Shown here piece after piece: positions 7,807-15,751 of a DNA stretch of 64,000 bases. Source of the DNA: Stieleria magnilauensis (GTDB lineage: Bacteria; Planctomycetota; Planctomycetia; Pirellulales; Pirellulaceae); NCBI GenBank assembly GCA_007753675.1, contig CP036432.1, positions 6,112,394 through 6,176,393 on the forward strand, given 5' to 3'. The position numbers and the translations under genes were made by a program. Numbering within the stretch: position 1 is the stretch's first letter; each line of letters begins with the position of its first letter. Below the pieces are notes generated by a model that made no database searches, had not been told where the DNA came from, and saw nothing but the letters and a program-made list of their open reading frames with translations.

Positions 7807-10523
7807 TGACACGACGAGTTCGCCCCGGCGACCAGTACAATATCACCGCCACCGAGTACAACCGGCTGTTGGCGGCGGCTGATGCACTGCACAAGAATCG
7901 GTTGCCCGGTGGAGGCGGACCACGGACGCACCTGCAAAACGCAGCGACGGTTCGCGTTCACAACATCACATCGCAGACGATTCCGATCGGTGGTGCGGCT
8001 GGATTTGTTCAGCCACTGACCGACCCGCTCGATGGTCCAGTCGAACTCGCTCGATTCGTTCGTGATGCGACAATCAAAGTTGGCAAACCTGGGGCGAGCG
8101 CGTCAACGGGGCGAGTGGGCGTCGCGATCGAACCGATCGCCGAAGATAAGGTCGGTCGCGTCGTCTTCGATGGCGTTGTCGCAGCTCAAGTTAATATCAC
8201 CGAGACCTGGCATGACTTTGCCGACGCATCACTGTCGCCGAGTTTCTATCTGGAATCCAAACCAGAGGGTTCGGCCCAGATCCTTTGGCGACGAAACCCG
8301 TCGGAAACCGGTTTGCAGTGGGCGGTCGTCCGGGTAGGCCATCCGACCGACATCGCCTATCTGGTCAAGGTTCCGGTCGGCGGCATCAGCGCCCGCCAGG
8401 GCACTACGACCGGCAGCGGGACATGTGATCTCCACCGACTAGACCAATCCGGCAACATCGAACCGGTGTTGGATGTCGACGGCGAACAGGTCCGCATCGT
8501 TGCTCGGAATCACTCGGCCCAGCGGATCCGCGGGCCAATCGAGGGTTCCGGGGACCAGTATCTATCGGTCACCTTCGACGGCAACCAATCGTGGGTGCTT
8601 GACCCGCCCAAGCAAACGCTACTCTGTAAACCGACCCGCCGGATCAAAGCCAAATCCTGGGGCACGGCTCGCGAACTGCGATTTGACGGGACGCAGTGGC
8701 GGCCAGTAGGCGTCAAGGTTTCGGTCTACAACGTCTGCGACTACGCCCTGCTCGCGTCGCAGCAGATCGTTTGCCATTTCCACGAGGACACATCGGCCTA
8801 CCTCACGATTGGTTGCCGTTGCTGCGATGGCAGTAGCTCAAGCTCCAGTAGTTCATCGTCCAGTTCCAGCAGCAGCTCATCGTCAAGCAGCTCCTCGTCG
8901 AGTAGTTCATCATCCAGTGACTCGTCCTCCAGCAGTAGCTCTAGCAGCGCATCGTCCAGCCAAAGTTCGTCGAGTAGCCTGGGATCATCCAGCTCGAGCA
9001 GTCTTTCGTCGAGTTCCAGTAGCTCGCTTTCCAGTTCTTCATCAAGCTCGCTTTCGTCGTCATCTAGCAGCTCTTCGTCATCATCAGGATCCAGCTCATC
9101 CAGCAGTTCGTCGAAATCCAGCTCGAGTTCGTCATCGAGTTCATCCAGCTCGCCTTCCAGCAGTTCCTCATCGTCGAGTTCGTCTTCATCCGACGGCAGC
9201 TCATCATCGAGTGACTCAAGTTCGTCCAAAAGCAGCCAATCGAGTTCAACAAGCGGATCCTCGGACTCATCAAGCCAGTCGTCGAGTGACAGCTCAGCGT
9301 CATCCTCTCACTCGTCAGAATCATCCAATTCGGAGTCTGATTCTTCCGATGCATCAAGCTCCGATTCGTCATCTAGCGATTCGAGCACGTCATCCGCAAG
9401 CAGCAGTGACTCCGATTCAAGCCAATCCGAAAGCGAATCGAGTCGGTCGGTTAGCTTCCCGAGCGTCGACAGTTCTTCCAGTTCCGCCAGCTCGTCCGGA
9501 TCGGGATCGTCAGATTCATCGTCGCGATCCGATTCAGCGAGTTCGTCCGGATCTGAATCAAGTGAATCGGATTCTGAGAGCTCCAGAAGCGAAAGTGACC
9601 TGTCCAGCGAGAGTTCCTCGCGTTCTGAATCTTCGCAGTCCAAGTCCGAATCGAGTGATTCAGGCAGCGACTCGGAAAGCGATTCGACAAGTCAGTCCTA
9701 TTCTGAACCAAGCCACTCACGCTCAGATTCCGACAGCCAGTCCGCAAGCAGCCTAAGCCAATCGGGATCAAGCCAATCCGAGTCGACGTCGGAATCAGAA
9801 AGCGAATCCGCATCCACTAGTGCATCACAGAGCGAGCCAAGCTATTCCCGTCATTCATCAACGAGCGAATCCTACTCTTTAAGCCACTCCGGCTCCGGCA
9901 GCATTTCGGGATCAGCAAGCGGTTCGACTAGCGTTTCAGACTCCGGTAGCGGCTCCGATTCAACATCACAAAGCGACTCCGAGTCGGGTTCCGCCAGCGA
10001 ACCGAGCGGCTCTCAGCCATCATCGGCGAGCGATTCGGGCTCCCGAAGCGGTTCCCGGTCGGTAAGCGATTCAGGCTCAACGTCACATAGCGATTCGCAT
10101 TCTGGATCTCGAAGCGGTTCCGATTCACGGTCCCATAGTGATTCTGAATCGACGTCAGACAGTGACCGCCCCAGTGACAGCATCGATGATCCCAGCGTTG
10201 GGGATTCCTCGGCGAGCCAGAGTGAGCCGCCCTCAGAAAGTCATGCGTCGACCTCCGAATCTGATCGGCCGAGTCAAAGCAGCGACCATAGTTCCGATCG
10301 CCCCAGCGAAAGCCGGTCTGAATCCAGCGAAGGATCGGAACGACCGAGCCAAAGTGCCAGTGAACCGCCGTCCGAGGACAGCAGCGGATCGAGTGAACCT
10401 TGCAATAGCACCTGGATCTGGTCCTGCGGTTGGGAGTTGGTCGATAGCGACTGCGAAGATCCCGGCGAACCGCCTAGCAGCTCCGGTTCCTATGACGGTC
10501 AAGTTGCGGGGATGACAGCATGA
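7806..10523 (+). CDS. Serine-rich repeat tail appendage protein
   Basis: A 905-residue protein. Residues 1-~335 are a normal globular N-terminus, beginning RRVRPGDQYNITATEYNRLL, beta-rich and ending in a Cys cluster (GCRCCDG), probably the particle-binding part. Residues ~342-864 are dominated by serine: first nearly pure poly-Ser, then Ser alternating with D, E, G, Q, R, H, P and T. A short C-terminal domain with Trp and Cys (CNSTWIWSCGWELVDSDC) closes it. The gene starts one base inside the previous stop region (ATGA) and is coupled to the next gene. Such Ser-rich stalks are heavily O-glycosylated in Gram-positive SRRP adhesins; downstream glycosyltransferases suggest the same here, which is inference. 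Confidence 0.8.
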   Translation: MTRRVRPGDQYNITATEYNRLLAAADALHKNRLPGGGGPRTHLQNAATVRVHNITSQTIPIGGAAGFVQPLTDPLDGPVELARFVRDATIKVGKPGASASTGRVGVAIEPIAEDKVGRVVFDGVVAAQVNITETWHDFADASLSPSFYLESKPEGSAQILWRRNPSETGLQWAVVRVGHPTDIAYLVKVPVGGISARQGTTTGSGTCDLHRLDQSGNIEPVLDVDGEQVRIVARNHSAQRIRGPIEGSGDQYLSVTFDGNQSWVLDPPKQTLLCKPTRRIKAKSWGTARELRFDGTQWRPVGVKVSVYNVCDYALLASQQIVCHFHEDTSAYLTIGCRCCDGSSSSSSSSSSSSSSSSSSSSSSSSSSSSSDSSSSSSSSSASSSQSSSSSLGSSSSSSLSSSSSSSLSSSSSSSLSSSSSSSSSSSGSSSSSSSSKSSSSSSSSSSSSPSSSSSSSSSSSSDGSSSSSDSSSSKSSQSSSTSGSSDSSSQSSSDSSASSSHSSESSNSESDSSDASSSDSSSSDSSTSSASSSDSDSSQSESESSRSVSFPSVDSSSSSASSSGSGSSDSSSRSDSASSSGSESSESDSESSRSESDLSSESSSRSESSQSKSESSDSGSDSESDSTSQSYSEPSHSRSDSDSQSASSLSQSGSSQSESTSESESESASTSASQSEPSYSRHSSTSESYSLSHSGSGSISGSASGSTSVSDSGSGSDSTSQSDSESGSASEPSGSQPSSASDSGSRSGSRSVSDSGSTSHSDSHSGSRSGSDSRSHSDSESTSDSDRPSDSIDDPSVGDSSASQSEPPSESHASTSESDRPSQSSDHSSDRPSESRSESSEGSERPSQSASEPPSEDSSGSSEPCNSTWIWSCGWELVDSDCEDPGEPPSSSGSYDGQVAGMTA
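8829..10397 (+). repeat. Coding low-complexity Ser-rich repeat region
   Basis: About 1.57 kb encodes residues ~342-864 of the tail appendage protein. Serine is written with TCG, TCA, TCC, AGC and AGT in irregular order, so the DNA is not a simple microsatellite although the protein is almost homopolymeric in its first 150 residues. Long open frames on the opposite strand in this stretch (Asp/Glu/Leu-rich) are by-products of this composition. Confidence 0.85.
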
Positions 10524-11086
10524 TTCACTGTCCCCATCTGACCCAAGACAACGCCTGCGAAGTCGCCGGGCAAATGGCTGGCTGCAAGGTTCGCACGATA
10601 CCCTCGGCTTGCAACGCCTGCCAAGCCAATGACAACCCACGAGCGATCAATCTGGTCACGATCGGCATGGCGCTGGTCAACAAGAGACGCCGCAAACAGG
10701 ACACGCGCGAACTCGAATCACTGCTCCGCAATTATCTGCCCGAGCGTGATCAACCCGAGACGCTTAAGATCGATCGCTTTCGCCCCGGTCCTGGCAATGA
10801 ACTGAAACGCATGTTGGCCTGGTTCGCCAAACCCAGCGAAACCTGCAACTGCGAAACCCGGGTCGACACGATGAACGACTGGGGTGCGAAAGGCTGCCGC
10901 CGCAACATCGACACGATCGTCGACTGGTTACTCGAAGAAGCCCAATTAAGAGGTCTACCCCATGGAAGGTTTACGGCTCGAATCGCCCGTGGACTCGTCA
11001 ACACCGCCATCCGCAAGTTCGAACAAAAGTTCCCCGAAGGGGCATCCGAGCCGAACGACGATGCTGAAGAGCCATTCGATCGTTGA
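10520..11086 (+). CDS. Cys-rich phage-associated protein of unknown function
   Basis: A 188-residue protein; the ATG at 10520 overlaps the stop of the Ser-rich gene (ATGA). The N-terminus carries five Cys (residues 4, 13, 22, 30 and 33, ending CNACQAND) that could bind zinc or an Fe-S cluster. The second half has GNELKRMLAWFAKPSETCNCETRV and CRRNIDTIVDWLLEEAQLRGLP, a helical block with three more Cys that I associate loosely with planctomycete phage glycosylation loci. The last 26 bases overlap the glycosyltransferase start. Metal binding is inferred from Cys spacing only; the role is unknown. Confidence 0.6.
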   Translation: MIHCPHLTQDNACEVAGQMAGCKVRTIPSACNACQANDNPRAINLVTIGMALVNKRRRKQDTRELESLLRNYLPERDQPETLKIDRFRPGPGNELKRMLAWFAKPSETCNCETRVDTMNDWGAKGCRRNIDTIVDWLLEEAQLRGLPHGRFTARIARGLVNTAIRKFEQKFPEGASEPNDDAEEPFDR

Positions 11087-12434
11087 TCGCTGCTTCCTGA
11101 TCAACCTTGACCGCCGGCCCGATCGATTGCGGCAATGGCTCGAACAGTTGCCCGACCCGTGGCCGTTGCCAGAACCCGAACGGTTCCCGGCTATCGATGG
11201 TCGGCATGTCGCCACACCGCCGCAATGGCGAGCCGGCAACGGAGCTTGGGGTTGCTATCGATCGCACCTATTGATCTTGGAAAAGTGTCTGACCGAACAG
11301 ATCGATTCGTATGTGGTGTTCGAAGATGACGCAGGATTCACCGACGACTTCGCAGAGCGATTCCACGCATTCGTCGATGAGTTGCCGGCCGATTGGGGCC
11401 TGGCCTACCTCGGCGGCCAGCACCTTTACGCTGGCAAGCATCCGCCCCAGAAGGTCAGCGAACATATCTATCGCCCTTACAACGTCAACCGAACTCACGC
11501 CTTCATGGTCCGCGGTCGCGAGAACATGAAAGCGCTGTATCGCCACCTGACCTGGAACGATTGGCATCACAAGCACCACATCGATCATCACCTTGGTCGC
11601 TTCATTCAACGCCGCTACGAAGCGCTGGTTCAAGGCAAAAACATCCAAAAGGAATCGATCGCCGTTTATACGCCGGACCGTTGGATGGTGGGACAGTTGC
11701 CAACCAAATCCAACATCTGTGGTCGCAAGTGGAGTCAGACGCGGTTCTTCAATGACGCCCGAAACGCTGACCATTCTGACGTACCGTTCTTTGCGGTTCT
11801 CGGGCCACATCGCGCTGGAACGTCGTGCGTGGCGATGGTCATGCATCACCTGGGCGTTCACATGGGCAACCAACTCGGTGGCTACGAGGCGACCGGCGGC
11901 GGCGAAGCGGTCGGACTCGCGCAGCTTTGCGAGAAAGCCATGCGGTTTCCGGCGACCGATCCGGTGATCAGTGACCAGCAGTTGATCCAGCAACTGAAAT
12001 CTTGGGTTGTCACGAGAAAGTCAGAAGCCAATCGTGACAAAACCGTTGCCGGCGGAAAATACCCGCATCTGTGTCGTTTCGCAGAGCATCTGCACATGGC
12101 ACTCGGCGATTCACTACGAATCATCGCTGTGAACCGCGACATCGAAGCCTCCATCCGCAGTTTGCAAGATCGCTCCCGAAAGCACGCCGGGCAATGGTTC
12201 GCTGCCGACGATGAATCGTGCGAACGTTTGCAGCGGAGTCTTCTCGAACGTCGTGATCGATTCATCGAATCGCATCCAGAGGTTCCGGTCTTCAAGATCG
12301 AGTTCGCCGAGCTGACTGCTGAACCAGGTCGCATCATCGGCGAATTGATTGAATTCCTCGGCATTGAACCGACCGAAGACGAAATCGCCTCGGCCATCGC
12401 GCACGTCAACCCAGACCTTCGAAAGCATGGGTGA
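11061..12434 (+). CDS. GT25 glycosyltransferase-sulfotransferase fusion protein
   Basis: A 457-residue protein. I chose ATG 11061 because the glycosyltransferase core starts at once (CFLINLDRRPDRLRQWL); an in-frame start at 10962 only mirrors the previous gene. Residues ~1-210 fit family GT25 (LPS/collagen-type galactosyl- or glucosyltransferases) with CFLINLDRRxDRL, a VVFEDDAGF metal-binding acidic motif and NVNRTHAFMV. Residues ~243-457 fit a sulfotransferase/P-loop fold: FAVLGPHRAGTSCVAMVMHH is the PAPS 5'-phosphate loop, and IIAVNRDIEASIRSL and FKIEFAELTAEP match later sulfotransferase blocks. The fusion implies that one polypeptide adds and sulfates a sugar. Acceptor unknown; the Ser-rich protein two genes upstream is the natural candidate. 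Confidence 0.75.
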   Translation: MLKSHSIVDRCFLINLDRRPDRLRQWLEQLPDPWPLPEPERFPAIDGRHVATPPQWRAGNGAWGCYRSHLLILEKCLTEQIDSYVVFEDDAGFTDDFAERFHAFVDELPADWGLAYLGGQHLYAGKHPPQKVSEHIYRPYNVNRTHAFMVRGRENMKALYRHLTWNDWHHKHHIDHHLGRFIQRRYEALVQGKNIQKESIAVYTPDRWMVGQLPTKSNICGRKWSQTRFFNDARNADHSDVPFFAVLGPHRAGTSCVAMVMHHLGVHMGNQLGGYEATGGGEAVGLAQLCEKAMRFPATDPVISDQQLIQQLKSWVVTRKSEANRDKTVAGGKYPHLCRFAEHLHMALGDSLRIIAVNRDIEASIRSLQDRSRKHAGQWFAADDESCERLQRSLLERRDRFIESHPEVPVFKIEFAELTAEPGRIIGELIEFLGIEPTEDEIASAIAHVNPDLRKHG

Positions 12435-13200
12435 GCCAATGGTGGAAGCAAGACCATTCACGCCCGACGACATCACGTTCTGCATCAAGACGATCCATCG
12501 TCCTTGGGCATGCCATCGATTGGTTCAGTCGCTACGCAAGCACTTTAACCAGCCCAAGATCGTGGTCGTCGATGACGGCCGGCCAGAATTTCGATTCTCG
12601 GAGAAATATCCCGACACGGCCGAGCACTGCCGAGTGATCGATCTCGACCGTCACGACGTCGGAGTTGGAGTTGGTCGCAACACGGCGATCGACGCCGCAG
12701 AAACTGAATTCATTTTCTTACTCGACGACGATCACGTCATCACGCCCGACCTCCACCTCGATCGAGTTTACGAGCGATTTCAGGAGCATGACATCGATAT
12801 CCTCGGCGTCCGACAGGGTGGTGGCGGTCGGCCACTATTGTTTGCGCCCCTGATGAATGGCCGGCGAATCTGGATGTTCCGAGGCGAACATCGGCGCATT
12901 GGCCCGCTGGCCTGGTGCGACATGTCTAGCAACGCATTCCTCGCCCGTCGGGACGCGATCGCCAAGCTGCGATGGGATCCCGAGATCAAGACCTACGAAC
13001 ACTGGGAGTTCTTCTATCGGGCCAGCCACATTGAAAAACTCAAAGTCGCCGTCGGGGAGGACTGCATGGTCGTTCATGCCCACGTTGGCGCGAAACCCTA
13101 CGGCGATCTGCGCTGTCGGCCGAAGTTCAGGAAGCTCGGCCTTCGCAAACATGGATTCCATTCAATGCGATATCCCGGAGGCGGCATTGTCCATGCGTGA
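12427..13200 (+). CDS. GT-A glycosyltransferase, first of a tandem pair
   Basis: A 257-residue protein. ATG 12427 overlaps the previous stop; ATG 12439 is a possible alternative start. The fold is GT-A, GT2/GT12-like: FCIKTIHRPWACHRLVQSL, KIVVVDDGRPE (nucleotide-sugar binding), GVGVGRNTAIDAAETEFIFLLDDDH (DxD metal site), and a late EHWEFFYRA acceptor-side acidic motif. The pattern resembles beta-1,4-GalNAc-transferase-type enzymes that act with 'IKT(x)RP' and 'GRN' motifs. It is 8 bases overlapped with a paralogue downstream. Donor and acceptor cannot be read from the sequence. Confidence 0.75.
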   Translation: MGEPMVEARPFTPDDITFCIKTIHRPWACHRLVQSLRKHFNQPKIVVVDDGRPEFRFSEKYPDTAEHCRVIDLDRHDVGVGVGRNTAIDAAETEFIFLLDDDHVITPDLHLDRVYERFQEHDIDILGVRQGGGGRPLLFAPLMNGRRIWMFRGEHRRIGPLAWCDMSSNAFLARRDAIAKLRWDPEIKTYEHWEFFYRASHIEKLKVAVGEDCMVVHAHVGAKPYGDLRCRPKFRKLGLRKHGFHSMRYPGGGIVHA

Positions 13201-13906
13201 TCAGGTCACCTTCTGCATCAAGACCATTCATCGCCCCCAGTGTTGTGCCGCGCTGGTGCGGAGCATCCACGAACACTACGGAACCAATCGCCCGGCGATC
13301 CATGTGCTCGACGATGGCAAACCGGAATTGCGATTCTCTTCCAATTGCCCGACTGAAGCGGCGATGGTGGACCAATTGATCGAGTCGGAGTACGACATTG
13401 GATTATCCGCCGGGCGCAATCGATTGCTCGACGCGGGCGAGACGCCGATCGTCGTCTTCACCGATGATGACCATTTGGTGACCCAGCGGACAAAGTTGCC
13501 GGAACTTGTCGCCAAGCTCAACAAGCATAACGACATCGATCTGCTCGCAGCACTGAGCAACGATGAAGAGCGTCCTCGACTGTTGCAAAGCAATGGTCGC
13601 CGGCTCCGCATCTATCGAGGATTCTTGAAACAACGCGGCTCGATTCGTTGGTGCCATTACGTCGGCAATTGCTTCGTCGCATACCGCGACGTTTTGAAAG
13701 CGGTCCGCTGGGACGAATCGCTCAAAGTCGAAGAGCACTGGGATTTCTTCTGGCGATGTAAGGTCGCCGGCGTCAATGTTGCCTGCGACGTCTCCCATTC
13801 GTTCAAGCATGAACACATCGATCCGCCTGGCTACAAGCGACATCGCCCGCAATTCCTGAAACGCGGGCTGGAAAAACACGGTTTGGAAAAGGTGATTTGG
13901 CGATGA
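13193..13906 (+). CDS. GT-A glycosyltransferase, second of a tandem pair
   Basis: A 237-residue protein from ATG 13193, overlapping its paralogue by 8 bases. It shares the same order of motifs: FCIKTIHRPQCCAALVRSI, IHVLDDGKPE, GLSAGRNRLLDAGETPIVVFTDDDH and VEEHWDFFWRCKVAG. It ends with the same R-P-(K/Q)F-x-K-x-GL-x-KHG tail as the upstream enzyme. The pair is a clear gene duplication that has diverged, which suggests two successive sugar additions or two donor specificities. Coupled by ATGA to the radical SAM gene. GT-A family membership is firm; substrate unknown. Confidence 0.75.
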   Translation: MRDQVTFCIKTIHRPQCCAALVRSIHEHYGTNRPAIHVLDDGKPELRFSSNCPTEAAMVDQLIESEYDIGLSAGRNRLLDAGETPIVVFTDDDHLVTQRTKLPELVAKLNKHNDIDLLAALSNDEERPRLLQSNGRRLRIYRGFLKQRGSIRWCHYVGNCFVAYRDVLKAVRWDESLKVEEHWDFFWRCKVAGVNVACDVSHSFKHEHIDPPGYKRHRPQFLKRGLEKHGLEKVIWR

Positions 13907-14709
13907 TCGAACTGCCCGCTCTGGAATACCACATCGCCCACGGTTGCAATCTCTCTTGTCAGCAGTGCAGCCACTACAGCAACTTTCATGTCGCAGGCAA
14001 ATTGCCGACGGTTGATGACGCCGATGCCGAGTATTCGAATTGGTCGCATCGTTTAAATCCGATGCGATTTGCACTGCTAGGCGGCGAGCCGCTCTTGAAT
14101 CCACAGATCATCGGACACATTCAACTCGCCAGGCAGCATTGGCCTGATAGTCATTTGATGTTGGTGACGAACGGTTTCTTCTTGCACCGCTTTCCCGAGT
14201 TGCCGGAAATTCTGCTGGAAACGAATTGCCGCCTCGAAGTCAGCCAACACGGAACTCACGAAGCCTACATGCAACGGTTTCGTGAGGTGAAGCATCTCGT
14301 CTGGCGATGGCGTGAAGAGTACCCGGGCATCCAGATCAAAATCCGACAGTCGCATCGAGGGTGGATGCGGCAATACAACGTTGAGGATGGCAAGCCGATT
14401 CCTTTCGAATCAAAGCCCGCCGCGGCCTACCGAGTGTGCATGCAGAAAACCTGCACGCAGCTCTACCGCGCAATGCTGTGGAAATGTCCGGCGTTGGCTT
14501 ACTTCAACCAAGTCGAAGCCAAGCTGAATTTGCACCACCTACCGCAGTGGCAGCCATTCCGCGATTACCAAGCCTGCCCGCCCGATGCGAGCGATGCTGA
14601 AGTTCACCGGTTCTTGCAACGCAAGGCCATTCCCCAGTGCGGCCTGTGTCCATCGCACCGCACCAAGTTTCTTCATCCAAACCCATTGCAACCGAGTGCC
14701 CTGCGATGA
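13903..14709 (+). CDS. Radical SAM protein
   Basis: A 268-residue protein. ATG 13903 overlaps the previous TGA (ATGA); an upstream TTG is less likely. The N-terminal CNLSCQQC (Cys 15, 19 and 22) is the radical SAM 4Fe-4S motif, followed by ALLGGEPLLNP (the GGE S-adenosylmethionine-binding motif) and LMLVTNGFF. The C-terminus has extra Cys (YRVCMQKTC, LWKCPA, CGLCPS) in a SPASM/Twitch-like arrangement for auxiliary clusters. Family role: radical chemistry on peptides or small molecules. Its place behind two glycosyltransferases suggests it modifies a sugar or the Ser-rich protein. That role is inferred; the class is certain. Confidence 0.8.
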   Translation: MIELPALEYHIAHGCNLSCQQCSHYSNFHVAGKLPTVDDADAEYSNWSHRLNPMRFALLGGEPLLNPQIIGHIQLARQHWPDSHLMLVTNGFFLHRFPELPEILLETNCRLEVSQHGTHEAYMQRFREVKHLVWRWREEYPGIQIKIRQSHRGWMRQYNVEDGKPIPFESKPAAAYRVCMQKTCTQLYRAMLWKCPALAYFNQVEAKLNLHHLPQWQPFRDYQACPPDASDAEVHRFLQRKAIPQCGLCPSHRTKFLHPNPLQPSALR

Positions 14710-15116
14710 CACCGCACGAGTCGTTCGAACCTGAAATGCCGCCGCCTCCATTCATCCCGCCGTTCGATCCGCCGGGAAGTGAATCACCATTGTGGCCAGC
14801 CAATCCCGACCCGCCGGAAGGCTCCAGCACCGACGATGAGACTTCAAGCTCCGGTTCCCGTCCCGAATGGTGGCCCGAGGATTGGCCATGGCCGCCCGAA
14901 CCCGAAGAACCCGTCGTGATCGAAGCCCCGCCGCCAATCCACACTTGGCCGAGACTGCCGCCCGACCATCCGTACCACGTGCCGCCCGGCCACTCTGCCC
15001 CCGACAATCTGCCACCCGGCCACCCCGGCGAATACTACCCTGATATGCCTCCGTATCCAGTCGTGCATCCAGTTCCTAGCGACGAAGACTCGTCGAATGA
15101 TGGCGGCGTTTCTTAA
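14706..15116 (+). CDS. Proline-rich acidic protein at the end of the phage operon
   Basis: A 136-residue protein, ATGA-coupled to the radical SAM gene. Almost the whole length is Pro-rich with acidic and aromatic residues: PPPPFIPPFDPPGSESP, RPEWWPEDWPWPPEPEEP, YHVPPGHSAPDNLPPGHPGE. Such chains are extended and usually surface-exposed or linkers. No signal peptide. It may be another appendage component or a glycosylation substrate. It is the last gene before the terminator at 15173. A longer in-frame version from 14637 would only read the radical SAM gene out of frame. Confidence 0.55.
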   Translation: MTPHESFEPEMPPPPFIPPFDPPGSESPLWPANPDPPEGSSTDDETSSSGSRPEWWPEDWPWPPEPEEPVVIEAPPPIHTWPRLPPDHPYHVPPGHSAPDNLPPGHPGEYYPDMPPYPVVHPVPSDEDSSNDGGVS

Positions 15117-15172
15117 CCGCGTGCGCGCTGTCGACTGACAGCGTTAAAAAAATCGAAATCGAGCAACTCCCC

Positions 15173-15198
15173 AAGCCGGCTAACTGCTGGCTTTTTTC
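15173..15198 (+). terminator. Rho-independent terminator of the phage operon
   Basis: AAGCCGGC (15173-15180), a TAACT loop and GCTGGCTT followed by a T-run to about 15197 form a stem with one G-T pair. It lies 57 bases after the last gene of the + strand phage operon. Confidence 0.7.
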
Positions 15199-15363
15199 GT
15201 TTTGGCATTGGACATTCAAACTGCCGCAAGCATTGAAACAATACCAGCGACATTCAGCTTGCTGAGACCAACGTGTCTCGATAGGTTGCGATAGCGGCCG
15301 CACAACTCCGAGAGGCGGAAGTAGAACCATGGTAAAAGATCAACAGACGGAGCCGACCATCCA

Positions 15364-15657
15364 ATGTCAGAGCCACTTTTAAAGATCCCCAACCATCACG
15401 CCGCGTCATGCGGCGACCCACCAATCGTCAACGGCACCGAAGGTCGCTGCTACATCGGCTATTTTGAGAACGAACATGGCGAGCAATGGATTTTCACCCG
15501 CGATCGCCAGACCGGAACCGCCACACTCCATGGTGGTGACATCGGATGGAACACAGCGATTGATGTTACATCGGGACAGACCAATGACCTGATATTAAAT
15601 CTCTCAGAACAAGATTGGCTTCGTGCGTGCTTGCGGGCCAGCATCGCATTTTCTTGA
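15364..15657 (+). CDS. Conserved-looking hypothetical protein
   Basis: A 97-residue protein on the + strand between the phage terminator and the converging island operon. It has a strand-rich centre (CYIGYFENEHGEQWIFTRDRQTGTATLHGGDIGW) and a helix at the end (LILNLSEQDWLRACLRASIAF). The pattern 'GEQW.F..DR.TG.A.L.GGD.GW' is one I associate with small planctomycete proteins of unknown function. ATG 15364 has a GGAG about 15 bases upstream. No enzymatic motif is seen. Confidence 0.55.
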   Translation: MSEPLLKIPNHHAASCGDPPIVNGTEGRCYIGYFENEHGEQWIFTRDRQTGTATLHGGDIGWNTAIDVTSGQTNDLILNLSEQDWLRACLRASIAFS

Positions 15658-15751
15658 TCAACGAATTACGACCTATCACCGTCGCGTCTTTTAACTACGA
15701 CCGAGAAACTGTGCCCCATTGAGGCCGCGGAGCTGCCTACCAGACGACGTG

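Noticed and set aside
8798-9229. Open frame on the - strand rich in Asp, Glu and Leu
   Set aside because: It is the antisense of the poly-Ser coding region; TCN/AGN codons read backwards give D/E/L. No ribosome binding site.
1-15116. Complete inducible prophage
   Set aside because: Only the tail half is visible; no terminase, capsid, lysis, integrase or repressor is in the window, so intactness cannot be judged and a tail-like particle or other phage-derived element is not excluded.
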